Shown one piece after another: positions 15,357 through 23,496 of a stretch of DNA of 35,113 nt. The position numbers and the translations under genes were made by a program. Within the stretch, counting starts at the first letter, position 1. Each line of letters opens with the position of its first letter. The notes beneath the pieces are model-generated. The model searched no databases. It worked only from the letters and a program-made list of their open reading frames with translations, and was not told where the DNA came from. Origin of the DNA: Anaerolineae bacterium. GTDB lineage: Bacteria > Chloroflexota > Anaerolineae > Anaerolineales > Anaerolineaceae. The DNA lies in contig JABLXM010000011.1 of the NCBI GenBank assembly GCA_013177815.1, positions 1 through 35,113 of the forward strand, given 5' to 3'.

Positions 15357-15385
15357 CCTCCAGATATCGGCTTATATTCTGGAGG
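15357..15385 (-). promoter_or_regulatory. Inverted repeat that could sequester the lipoprotein RBS
   Basis: CCTCCAGA (15357-15364) and TCTGGAGG (15378-15385) are perfect complements across a 13-nt loop. In the minus-strand mRNA the 3' arm carries the GGAGG Shine-Dalgarno six bases before the ATG at 15350. Confidence 0.45.
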
Positions 15386-15410
15386 TGAAGTTGCAGGATT
15401 TATGCCAGCT

Positions 15411-16823
15411 TCAATAGGCGCCTTTACCCCGCAGCACGACCCACACCGTGCGAATCAATATCTGGATATCCAACCAGATGGAATAATGTTGAACATAATA
15501 GAGGTCATCCTCGGTATGCAGGTGCATGGGTTTATCGCTCCTGCCGTTGATCTGCCACCAACCGGTCATGCCCTGTGGGACGGCAAATCGCTTGCGCTGC
15601 CAGAGTTCGTATTTTTCAACCAGGAAGGGCATTTCGGGACGCGGACCAACCAGGCTCATCTCGCCGCTCAGAACATTGAACAACTGGGGCAATTCATCCA
15701 GGCTGGTGCGGCGCAAAAATCTGCCAACGCGGGTCACACGGGGATCCTGACGGCTCTTGTGGACGACCTTGCCGTCCTGGGTAGTCTGTTGAACATGCGC
15801 CAATAATTTGTCTGCGCCGGTGACCATAGTGCGGAATTTGATCATATCGAAGAGTCGCCCATTCTCCCCCACCCGTTTTTGGATGAACAGCGCCGGACCG
15901 GGGCTATCCAACCGGATGGCAAGCGCGATGATCGCCATGATGGGGAAGCACGGCACCATCGCCGGGATGACAAGCATCAGATCGAAGGTGCGTTTCACCA
16001 TGCGCTGGTAGTCATCCAGCGCGGGCGCACGCAGGTCCAACATTGGGATACCTGCCAACTCCTCGACATTGGCGCGGTGGAGGGCAAGCGAGAAGTAATC
16101 CGGGATGACCCAAACCCTGACGGGAAGATCGTGCAAGACCGAAACAGCCCAGTTCAGGCGATCCGCTGCCCGGTGTGGCAACGCTACGATCACATCATCG
16201 ATCTGCTGTTGAATGACAAGATCATGGACGATATCAATGGGTCCCAGGACTTCGGCGACGTTTTCCTGTTTTTCCACGTCATCATCCAAGAAACCGACCC
16301 AAGTGTAGCCCAATTCCGGCTGGTCAACGAGGCGCTGGCGAACCTGCAAACCGACAACGCCAGCCCCAAGCATGAGGACCTTGCGGCGCTGGATCTTGTT
16401 GATCAACCCCCATCGAAACGCCAGGCGAAGCGCCAGCCGCCAGAACAAGAGCATCAAGGTGGTTTCAACGGCGAAGAAAACATACAGGAAGCGCGACATC
16501 TCTCGATAACTAAAAAACAGGACACCGGCGATGGCGATGGTCGCCAACATCGAAGCCATGGTGACGGATGCCATCTCATCCGCAACCTTGAGGTTACGGC
16601 GACCATCATAGACAGAGAACACCAGGAAGATGCCCACCCACAGCGCTGGAATGATGAGGTACAGCAACCAGGGAAGCCGCACCGGTTCACTGACCTCCCT
16701 AACGATCGGCAGTTCATTCATTTCGACCCGCAGGTATGAAGAGACATAGAGGGTCAGGGCGACCATCAAGCCATCCAGCACCATCGAGAACAGGGCAAAA
16801 TTAGTTGAGAAACGACGCAGCAT
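15411..16823 (-). CDS. Polyprenyl-phosphate sugar-1-phosphate transferase
   Basis: 470-aa membrane enzyme that loads the first sugar phosphate onto undecaprenyl phosphate, starting repeat-unit assembly. The N-terminal half has several membrane helices and a CoA-binding-like/Rossmann region ([28 protein letters not shown]). The C-terminal catalytic domain is the bacterial sugar transferase domain. It has a hairpin membrane helix ([21 protein letters not shown]), [10 protein letters not shown], the [25 protein letters not shown] core with its Asp-Glu pair, and the [12 protein letters not shown] end motif. The start is ATG 16823 with AGGAT upstream; an upstream in-frame TTG adds two residues. 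It is 12 bp downstream of the WecG-type gene and is the last enzyme in the eight-gene block. Confidence 0.93.
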   Translation of the reverse strand: MLRRFSTNFALFSMVLDGLMVALTLYVSSYLRVEMNELPIVREVSEPVRLPWLLYLIIPALWVGIFLVFSVYDGRRNLKVADEMASVTMASMLATIAIAGVLFFSYREMSRFLYVFFAVETTLMLLFWRLALRLAFRWGLINKIQRRKVLMLGAGVVGLQVRQRLVDQPELGYTWVGFLDDDVEKQENVAEVLGPIDIVHDLVIQQQIDDVIVALPHRAADRLNWAVSVLHDLPVRVWVIPDYFSLALHRANVEELAGIPMLDLRAPALDDYQRMVKRTFDLMLVIPAMVPCFPIMAIIALAIRLDSPGPALFIQKRVGENGRLFDMIKFRTMVTGADKLLAHVQQTTQDGKVVHKSRQDPRVTRVGRFLRRTSLDELPQLFNVLSGEMSLVGPRPEMPFLVEKYELWQRKRFAVPQGMTGWWQINGRSDKPMHLHTEDDLYYVQHYSIWLDIQILIRTVWVVLRGKGAY

Positions 16824-16835
16824 GGTCAATCTATC

Positions 16836-17618
16836 CTATGCGGAATCAGCGGGGGGCAGCTTAAGGAATCCCAAGGCTTCCATCACTATCAGGAACACGA
16901 AACGAGGGTAGCCCAGGATATAGCGTTTGAACAGCCGCCCAGGTTCGGATAAAAAACGGAAGAACCACTCCATACCGATGCGCTGCACCCAGTGCGGCGC
17001 CTGAGGTTTGTTGGCTGAGATGAAATCGAAGGCAGCGCCAACACCGATGAGGGTCACGCCCGGCAGAAAGGCGCTATTCTCTGCCATCCAGCGTTCCTGA
17101 CGCGGCGACCCGATGGCAACCCAGACAATTTGAGCGCCGGATTGGATGATGCGCATGCGGACGGCTTGCAGTTCTTGCTGGGTCAACGGACGGAACGGCG
17201 GCGATTCGACCCCGACGACCTGCAAGCCGGGGAACCTGGCAGTCAGCACCTGTGCAACACGCCCCGCCACCCCGGGCGCGCCGCCCCAAAAGTAATGCCG
17301 CCAACCCTCATCCAACCCAAAACGGCAGGCAGCTTCCAGCAGATCGGGGCCGTAAACGCGGCGAGTCTCGCTAAAGCCGCGCAAGCGCAACAGCCAGACG
17401 ATCGCCATGCCATCAGGAGTGGACAATCCACTTCGATTGTAGACCGAACGCAGTTCAGGTTCATCGTAACAAGCCATGATGGCATGGGCAGGCGTGCAGC
17501 AAATATAGCGGCTTTGATGATCCGCGATCCAGCCGCAGATGGCTGCCAAGGCATGCTGCATAGCGAGCGCGTGGACGCGGACACCAAGAATGACGGAGGA
17601 TCTGACCGGTTCGGTCAC
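16836..17618 (-). CDS. WecG/TagA/CpsF-family glycosyltransferase
   Basis: 260-aa GT26-type glycosyltransferase that transfers a UDP-ManNAc-like sugar to a lipid-linked acceptor. Family features are CTPAHAIMACYDEPEL, STPDGMAIVWLLRLRG with its conserved Asp, HYFWGGAPGVA, and QIVWVAIGSPRQERWM. A basic amphipathic C-terminus (PGRLFKRYILGYPRFVFLIVMEA) probably attaches it to the membrane. The frame extends upstream to 17693, but GTG 17618 has GGAGG five bases before it and shares a base with the preceding stop (TAGTG), so it is the likely start. It is translationally coupled to the GT4 gene. Confidence 0.92.
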   Translation of the reverse strand: MTEPVRSSVILGVRVHALAMQHALAAICGWIADHQSRYICCTPAHAIMACYDEPELRSVYNRSGLSTPDGMAIVWLLRLRGFSETRRVYGPDLLEAACRFGLDEGWRHYFWGGAPGVAGRVAQVLTARFPGLQVVGVESPPFRPLTQQELQAVRMRIIQSGAQIVWVAIGSPRQERWMAENSAFLPGVTLIGVGAAFDFISANKPQAPHWVQRIGMEWFFRFLSEPGRLFKRYILGYPRFVFLIVMEALGFLKLPPADSA

Positions 17619-18811
17619 TATTCCTCCACACCCCGGCTCAACGCACAGGTGATGATGCTTTCCAGTTGTTCGGTAAACATCGGCGGCGTCCATTGGGCAA
17701 CGCGCTGCCTGCCCTGCGCCGCCAATGAACGACGCAAGTCGGCTGAGATGTAGAGTTCCCGCATGGCGTGTGCGAGCTGACGTTCATCACAGGGATCGAC
17801 CAGAATACCCGCCTCGCCAACCTGCTCGCGGATGCCGCGGATATCCGAACTGATGACCGGGCATCCCATGACCCAGGCTTCCAACACCGGGATATTGGTT
17901 GGTCCAAAAAAGGTGGGCATGACGAGGGCGTCAGCCCCTTGATAGAGGGACGGCAAATCCTCATCCGGGACATACCCAATGAAGTGCACCTGATCCAACA
18001 AGCTATACGCAGCAACCAACTGCGTGAGCGCTTGATATTCATGCCGCAGCCCGCCGGCGAAGACCATATCCACCCTGAGTCCCTCTTCATCACGCAGCAG
18101 CCGAAGCGCTTCGATGATACGCGCGTGATTCTTGTGCTGCCAAAAGGCGGCAGGGTAAAAGAAGTAGCGGGCTGGCAATCGATATCGGTCTTTGATATTA
18201 CGCGTCGTCTCAGGGTCGATGGGATGGGACGGCATGGTGGAAGCCAGATAGGGCAAGGGATGAACAGTATGCGGGTCAGCGCCATACAAAGCAACGACGT
18301 CCTCTTTACCGGCGAGCGAATCGGTCAGGATCGCCGCAGCGGCAGGCACAGCATTGCGATAGATATATTCACGGCGCCGGAACTCACCGCCCGCCGAGAC
18401 TTCCGGGAAGTGCGGCTGAAGGCGGTGCTGCAAGTCGTGAACCGGAAAGATGTTGGGATAGCGCCAGAAAAAGGAATGGACGCCGGGTTTGACGTAAAGC
18501 ACGGCATCCAACCGCGCCTGGCGGAGGCGGGAGTATTCAGGTATCCAACCCCGCCCACGATAACCATGACGGGCGAGCTGGAGCCAAAAAACCTCGGCGA
18601 GCATGCGGAGCCGGACAGCAGAACTGGGCAAATCGACAACTGTGACGACTGGCGGGCGTGGTTGCAACGCCAAATCGTTCAGGGTGGCGTTGTAGACAAT
18701 GTATTCATGAACGGCAGCATAGCGCGCGAGGCAATCCACCAGGGTGACGGCGTACTGATAAAGCCCACCCTGTTCACGCCTGGCGTTGAAGAAAATGCCA
18801 ATACGGCTCAT
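17618..18811 (-). CDS. Family 4 glycosyltransferase
   Basis: 397-aa GT-B-fold retaining glycosyltransferase. The N-terminal glycine-rich acceptor loop (FNARREQGGLYQYAVTLVD) is followed by a linker. The donor domain includes YFFYPAAFWQHKNHARIIEAL, VHFIGYVPDEDLPSLYQGADALVMPTFFGPTNIPVLEAWVMGCPVISSD and GEAGILVDPCDE. The second Glu of the E-x7-E nucleotide-sugar motif is kept (VLEAW), while the first position is replaced in FFGPTN, as in some GT4 subgroups. Donor and acceptor sugars cannot be assigned. It lies in the polysaccharide operon between the methyltransferase (41 bp gap) and the overlapping WecG-type gene. Confidence 0.9.
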   Translation of the reverse strand: MSRIGIFFNARREQGGLYQYAVTLVDCLARYAAVHEYIVYNATLNDLALQPRPPVVTVVDLPSSAVRLRMLAEVFWLQLARHGYRGRGWIPEYSRLRQARLDAVLYVKPGVHSFFWRYPNIFPVHDLQHRLQPHFPEVSAGGEFRRREYIYRNAVPAAAAILTDSLAGKEDVVALYGADPHTVHPLPYLASTMPSHPIDPETTRNIKDRYRLPARYFFYPAAFWQHKNHARIIEALRLLRDEEGLRVDMVFAGGLRHEYQALTQLVAAYSLLDQVHFIGYVPDEDLPSLYQGADALVMPTFFGPTNIPVLEAWVMGCPVISSDIRGIREQVGEAGILVDPCDERQLAHAMRELYISADLRRSLAAQGRQRVAQWTPPMFTEQLESIITCALSRGVEE

Positions 18812-18852
18812 GAATCAACAGACCCCAAACAATCGTTCGTTCTCATTGACCA

Positions 18853-19632
18853 TCATTCGACCGCACGCGCAACACCAATGACATTCCAAGTTTGCAATCC
18901 GGGCAGATCATGCGGTTGGTTGAAATCGAAGAGATGCAACAGTTCCAACCCAGAAACCTCCAGCAGGGCTTCCAACTCCAGCGGGAAGAAATAACGCATC
19001 TTATGAATCTCTTCCACCTCCTTCTTTATGGTGCCATCCTGGAAGTGCCACAGGTGATACCTTACTTCCGCCAAATGGTGCATGATATCGAGCGACCCGG
19101 CAGCGGTTCGCAAGATGTTGCCCGATTCCGTCTCGATCAATTTGATGCGGTCGGAGGGCTGAATGGAAATGACCGCCGGACCGAACCAGACATCGAACAC
19201 GAAGACACCACCCGGCTGCAACAGGGCGCGCACGGTGCGCAACGCGGCGAGGACATCGTGGTTGGTATATTGATACCCCAGAACGGCAAACATCATGATG
19301 GCAGCATCGAATTTTCCATCGGATTCAAACGAACGGATATCGGCTTGAACATATTCCGGGGCAAGCTGCAGGGCAAGCGATTCGACCTTCTCGCGGGCAG
19401 CCTCGATCATATTCTCAGAACGATCGACGCCCAATACGTGGTAGCCGAGACGCGCCAACTGAAGGCTGTGCCCGCCCGTGCCACAACCCAAATCGACGAC
19501 CTTTTCCACTTTGCGCCGACCATATTCCTTAAAATATCGATCGATCAGATCACATTCCTGCCGGTAGTTCTTGTCCTGATAGAGGAGGTCATAAAAGGAA
19601 GAGTAGACTGCACCGAAAGTGGGATCGCTCAT
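18853..19632 (-). CDS. Class I SAM-dependent methyltransferase
   Basis: 259 aa. The SAM-binding motif I is VVDLGCGTGGHSLQLARLG, followed by the acidic end of the second strand (VLGVDRSENMIEAAR), YVQADIRSF, and FDAAIMMFAVLGYQ. The MALIDAD/methyltransferase_11/25 type is suggested by VFDVWFGPAVISIQPSDR. Its location among sugar-modifying genes suggests that it methylates an amino sugar or other polysaccharide precursor; this is inference. Translation is coupled to the aminotransferase by an ATGA overlap, with AAAGGCG upstream. Confidence 0.9.
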   Translation of the reverse strand: MSDPTFGAVYSSFYDLLYQDKNYRQECDLIDRYFKEYGRRKVEKVVDLGCGTGGHSLQLARLGYHVLGVDRSENMIEAAREKVESLALQLAPEYVQADIRSFESDGKFDAAIMMFAVLGYQYTNHDVLAALRTVRALLQPGGVFVFDVWFGPAVISIQPSDRIKLIETESGNILRTAAGSLDIMHHLAEVRYHLWHFQDGTIKKEVEEIHKMRYFFPLELEALLEVSGLELLHLFDFNQPHDLPGLQTWNVIGVARAVE

Positions 19633-20735
19633 GATAACGCCTTTCTGATGGCATCACACACCTGGTCGATCTGGTCTTCGCTGATGGTCAACCCGGAGGG
19701 CAGGTAGAGACCGTAACGGGCAATATGTTCGGTGACCGGATAGGATTCTTCAGCGAACAATCCCATGCGGTGGAAAACCGGCTGCTGGTGCATGCCCAGG
19801 AAGAAGGGGCGGGTCTCCACACCGTTCTGGCGCAAGCGGTCGGCGAATTGGCGAGCATCCATCCCGGCTGAAGCACGCAACACTACGCCGTACATCCAGT
19901 ATACATTCCAAGCCCAAGCGCGCTCCTGCGGGAGTTGGAGTTGATCGAAGGCTTTGAGGCGTTCATGATAGGCATTCGCCATCCAGCGCTTTTTTTCCAA
20001 ATGACTTTCGATCTTGCGGAGCTGCGCCAGACCGATGGCAGCCTGGATATTGGTCATACGGTAATTATGACCAAGCTCAGTGTGGAAGAAACGCTGTTCA
20101 GGTCGAAATGCCAGGTTGCGCTGCGACCGCAAGCGTTCGACCAGTTCAGGTGAATCGGTCAGCACCATGCCGCCCTCACCGGTGGTGATGATCTTGTTGG
20201 CATAGAAACTGAAACAACTCATCTCGCCAAAACTGCCGCACAGGCGACCCTTGCAGCGGGCGCCGTGGGCTTCTGCGGCGTCCTCGATGATCGCCAAGCC
20301 GCGGGCGCGCGCCAGTTCCTGGATGGGGTCCATTTCCGCTGGGTGACCGTAAATGTGAACCGGCATGATGGCAGCGGTTCGCCCGGTCACCTTACCTGCC
20401 AGGCTATCAACGTTCATGGTCCAGGTGTCCGGGTCGCAATCCACCAACACAGGCACGCCGCCATTTTCAACCACTGCCAAAGCGCAGGAGATGATGGTGA
20501 AAGAGGGCAGAATGACCTCATCGCCGGGGGATAGACGCAAAGCGGCAACAGCAGCGGACAAAGCGGCGGTGCCGTTGCACATGGCGACGCCATAGGTCCG
20601 TCCACAGTAGGACGCCCATTCGCGCTCGAACGCATCGATATAGTTGCCGGCGGAGGAGATCCAGCCGGTTGCGAGGCAATCGTTGACATACTCCAATTCC
20701 AATGCACCCAGATCAGGCTCATTGACGGGAATCAT
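19629..20735 (-). CDS. DegT/DnrJ/EryC1/StrS-family sugar aminotransferase
   Basis: 368-aa PLP-dependent enzyme that converts a nucleotide-linked keto sugar to an amino sugar. The N-terminal MIPVNEPDLGALELEYV opening is standard. The PLP-contacting segment IIEDAAEAHGA includes Asp152 (pyridine N) and His157, and Lys181 in FSFYANKIITTGEGGM forms the Schiff base. The length is typical. The start overlaps the cupin stop (ATGA) with AAGGAGCG upstream. With the formyltransferase-like gene at the head of the cluster, it suggests synthesis of an N-formylated or otherwise acylated amino sugar. The exact keto-sugar substrate cannot be stated. Confidence 0.95.
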   Translation of the reverse strand: MIPVNEPDLGALELEYVNDCLATGWISSAGNYIDAFEREWASYCGRTYGVAMCNGTAALSAAVAALRLSPGDEVILPSFTIISCALAVVENGGVPVLVDCDPDTWTMNVDSLAGKVTGRTAAIMPVHIYGHPAEMDPIQELARARGLAIIEDAAEAHGARCKGRLCGSFGEMSCFSFYANKIITTGEGGMVLTDSPELVERLRSQRNLAFRPEQRFFHTELGHNYRMTNIQAAIGLAQLRKIESHLEKKRWMANAYHERLKAFDQLQLPQERAWAWNVYWMYGVVLRASAGMDARQFADRLRQNGVETRPFFLGMHQQPVFHRMGLFAEESYPVTEHIARYGLYLPSGLTISEDQIDQVCDAIRKALS

Positions 20736-21142
20736 TCGAAGCGCTCCTTTTCAACCAGACCGGTATAGGGACCCTGTTTGATCTCGAAAAGGACGGTGTC
20801 CTCGATCATGGTAAAGCCATGCCCACCGTTGACCAACATCAGCACGTCACCGGTGGCTAGAACGCGGGTGGCGTTCAACCGGCGCCGGCGGTCATAGATG
20901 CGAGCTTCCATGCGCCCTCTACGCACAACCAGGGTTTCGGCAGTGCCGATCAAAGCGCGCTGAATCGGCAGATGATCATGCGCCGGGATGTGACCACCAG
21001 CCGGGTAGACAACAAAGCCGGCTTGCTGGGTGAAATCATCCGGGGTGACAAAAGTGGTGCTGTGCGGATCGACAGTGGCGCGGATGATGAGCGCCAGGAC
21101 ATCTTCGCCATCCATCAAGAGTTCGATACCATCCATGGTCAT
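20732..21142 (-). CDS. Cupin-domain protein
   Basis: 136-aa single-domain cupin. The first cupin motif is visible as GGHIPAHDHLPIQRALIGTAETLVVRRGRMEARIYD, with His residues in a HxH-like arrangement. A second is TRVLATGDVLMLVNGGHGFTMIEDTVLFEIKQG, with a His in the matching position. A closing patch KQGPYTG is seen in WbuC-like and sugar-isomerase-like cupins. Its role may be a sugar-nucleotide isomerase/epimerase or a metal-dependent tailoring enzyme; neither can be decided. ATG 21142 with AGGAGG is chosen; the longer frame to 21190 would overlap the upstream gene. It is coupled to the aminotransferase. Confidence 0.85.
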   Translation of the reverse strand: MTMDGIELLMDGEDVLALIIRATVDPHSTTFVTPDDFTQQAGFVVYPAGGHIPAHDHLPIQRALIGTAETLVVRRGRMEARIYDRRRRLNATRVLATGDVLMLVNGGHGFTMIEDTVLFEIKQGPYTGLVEKERFE

Positions 21143-21144
21143 GG

Positions 21145-23496
21145 TCAGGAGCCTCCTTCTACCAATATATAAGGGTAGTCTGGAATCCATATGGCGAGTT
21201 GCTGCATTAGATCATCCGCCCGGGCATGGGCACCCAAAGCGCGATGCCACCCTACCAGATCCAGAACGCGATAACCCCAGGCATCCGGCATTGCAACCAA
21301 AAGGGTTTGAGGCACCAGGTCATCCGGCACGGCGGGACGGCGAAACATGAATTCGACATAATACAGTATCCCGTACGAACCGGGACCAAACAAACCTTGA
21401 TGGACCTGGTTCGAGAGCGCGCGGTCACCAAACACAACCGCCTGCTGATAATCACCCTGACCGGCGTACACTTCGGCAGTGAGCCAATCGATCTCAACCG
21501 ACGTACCCGCCGTGGCTGCGTACGCCAGCCTCGCCAGCGCCAGGGAGTTGGCAGCCTGCTCCCAGCGTTGATCGTCCAGGTAAGCACGCGCGAGGGCAAG
21601 GTGGTTAGTCGCCAAATCGGGGGCTGCTTGCGCAGTGCGTTCCAATTCTTCCAGCGAGGACGTATCCGAAACAGGTTGGTCAACCGACCATGATCGCCAG
21701 GCTTGCAGCCGTAAGGGGGTTTCACGCCAAAAATAAGCCGGCTGCCAATCCGGATGCCTATCAAGCGCCTGTCGGTAAGCTTGATCCGCCTCGGCATCTT
21801 TTTTATTCTGTTCAAGCGTGACAGCGTAGTTCAACCAATAAACGGCTGAACCCGGCGCGAGATGAACCGCCTGCGCCAACGCCGATTCCGATCGATCCAA
21901 CTGGCGGTCAACACGCAACATGACGCCATAATTGGCTTGGTTCAACGCCCAAGCTGGATCTGTCACGGTCGCCTGATACCAGGACAGAAGCGAACGCTGA
22001 AGGGCAGCAGGGTCACCCTGTTCTGTCAGATGCGCCTGGATGAGCGCCGCCTGCTGGTAACCAGCCGCGAGGAACGGATCGCGATCAACGGCAACCTGAA
22101 TGGCTGTATCGGCGGCTTGCCAGTTGCCAAACCAGGCTAACTTCACCGCCTGGTCCAACGGCGCCAGCAGCCAGAGATTTAGCCAGGCGGCGAGGGCAAC
22201 ACTGACTGACAACCAACGGGGCAGATCGAAGGTCATCTTACAATAATCGCCACGCACGCCCAGAGCAACACCAACGATCAAAGCAAAGGTCCATCCAGCA
22301 GTCGGAACGGTGTGGTGAACACTATCGAAAACACCATGCACCAGGAAAGCGGCGATGCTGCCCAACGCACCAGCGAGGACGACAAATTCAGGCATGGATG
22401 CTGCTTTTAGCCCATCGACTAGAGAGCGGATGACGCGATAGGCGAGCCATAAGAAGGCTGCCAGCCCCAGCAGACCACTGCCGGAGAGCAAGTCAAAGTA
22501 AATGCTGTGAGAATAAACGAACAGGTTACTGGGCGGAACGGAATTCGCCAAGAGAAATTGGCTGATGAAGGTATACGGTCCCCTGCCCAGGAGCGGGTTC
22601 TGCAGGAACGCCTGCCAGGCAGGACCCCAGAACTCGGCGCGGGATTGCAGGATGGACGAGGCATGGGTGGGGTGCTGCGATTGGCGCAAAAACAGGATGA
22701 CCAGGGCGGTCACCAAAACCAGCAAGCCCGCGACCGACAGTACCACCAGCCATTTGCGGCGGGAAAGATGCTCGACCAGACTGGAAAATGAGCCATACCT
22801 GCGGAGCATATAAGCCAATGCCAGAATGCCAATCCCGGCGACGGTCCCCAACCAGGCACCACGGGAAGAGGAGAGGTAGATCAAAAGAATCGCCGATAGC
22901 GCCCAGATCCCATACACCAAGCGCTGACCCAGAGAGCGGGCGGCAACCAAGCGCGCGAGCGCAAGCATCAAAAGGATGTTAAGGAACACACCGATGAAAT
23001 TTGGAACAGAGAGGCGAAAGTGAATAGTTGGGAAAAGCGAACCGGTCACGCGATAGGATTGAAGATGCCAGGCGAACACCTCAAGCCATGACAGGATCAT
23101 CATGACGGCACCGACCATCAACAACACAGTTATCCAGGTCTCTGCCGACCAGCCGCGCCGGACCATCTCGGCAGAGAACAGAATGAGCACGATGATAATG
23201 CCGGCTAACCAAACTTCAACTAGGGAACGGCGCGGATCCATCGACGTGGCGCAGGACAAAAGGATCACGACCAGGAAGACCCATAAGGGCAATTCGACCG
23301 ACAAGGATGCCTGCCGCCGCCATATGACGAAGAGCAGCGCGACAACCGAGAGAACGACCGCTGTTACCGTCAAAGTACTAGCATTCACCAAGCCGTTGTG
23401 ACTACTGGCAAACAGCAACAGGTAGGTCAGACCGAGGAACAGCACAACCAGTTTGAGTTGCGGTTTCAAACGATCCAGGATGGCGCGTGCCCCCAT
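21145..23496 (-). CDS. O-antigen ligase-like membrane protein with TPR domain (copy 2)
   Basis: About 783 aa. Ten or more membrane helices in the N-terminal ~440 residues carry the Wzy/WaaL signature (NPLLGRGPYTFISQFLLA, then VYSHSIYFDLLSGSGLLGLAAF). A soluble C-terminal half has TPR-like repeats (AALIQAHLTEQGDPAALQRSL, ALAQAVHLAPGSAVYWLNYAV, ADQAYRQALDRHPDWQPAYFW, ALARAYLDDQRWEQAANSL). ATG 23496, five bases after AGGAGG, overlaps the previous stop by one base; ATG 23499 is a four-base-overlap alternative. The frame extends to 23652 but without a ribosome binding site. Its architecture matches the preceding gene, so the two are tandem paralogues. Its role is probably polymerisation or attachment of glycan chains. 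Confidence 0.9.
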   Translation of the reverse strand: MGARAILDRLKPQLKLVVLFLGLTYLLLFASSHNGLVNASTLTVTAVVLSVVALLFVIWRRQASLSVELPLWVFLVVILLSCATSMDPRRSLVEVWLAGIIIVLILFSAEMVRRGWSAETWITVLLMVGAVMMILSWLEVFAWHLQSYRVTGSLFPTIHFRLSVPNFIGVFLNILLMLALARLVAARSLGQRLVYGIWALSAILLIYLSSSRGAWLGTVAGIGILALAYMLRRYGSFSSLVEHLSRRKWLVVLSVAGLLVLVTALVILFLRQSQHPTHASSILQSRAEFWGPAWQAFLQNPLLGRGPYTFISQFLLANSVPPSNLFVYSHSIYFDLLSGSGLLGLAAFLWLAYRVIRSLVDGLKAASMPEFVVLAGALGSIAAFLVHGVFDSVHHTVPTAGWTFALIVGVALGVRGDYCKMTFDLPRWLSVSVALAAWLNLWLLAPLDQAVKLAWFGNWQAADTAIQVAVDRDPFLAAGYQQAALIQAHLTEQGDPAALQRSLLSWYQATVTDPAWALNQANYGVMLRVDRQLDRSESALAQAVHLAPGSAVYWLNYAVTLEQNKKDAEADQAYRQALDRHPDWQPAYFWRETPLRLQAWRSWSVDQPVSDTSSLEELERTAQAAPDLATNHLALARAYLDDQRWEQAANSLALARLAYAATAGTSVEIDWLTAEVYAGQGDYQQAVVFGDRALSNQVHQGLFGPGSYGILYYVEFMFRRPAVPDDLVPQTLLVAMPDAWGYRVLDLVGWHRALGAHARADDLMQQLAIWIPDYPYILVEGGS

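Noticed and set aside
15879-16739. 286-codon open frame on the plus strand
   Set aside because: Antisense to the polyprenyl-phosphate sugar transferase; rich in His/Gln/Asp with no family signature.
17768-18994. 408-codon open frame on the plus strand
   Set aside because: It lies wholly opposite the well-supported GT4 and methyltransferase genes, shows no domain and has the composition of an antisense shadow.
18892-19707. 271-codon open frame on the plus strand
   Set aside because: Antisense to the methyltransferase, whose SAM motif is clear on the minus strand.
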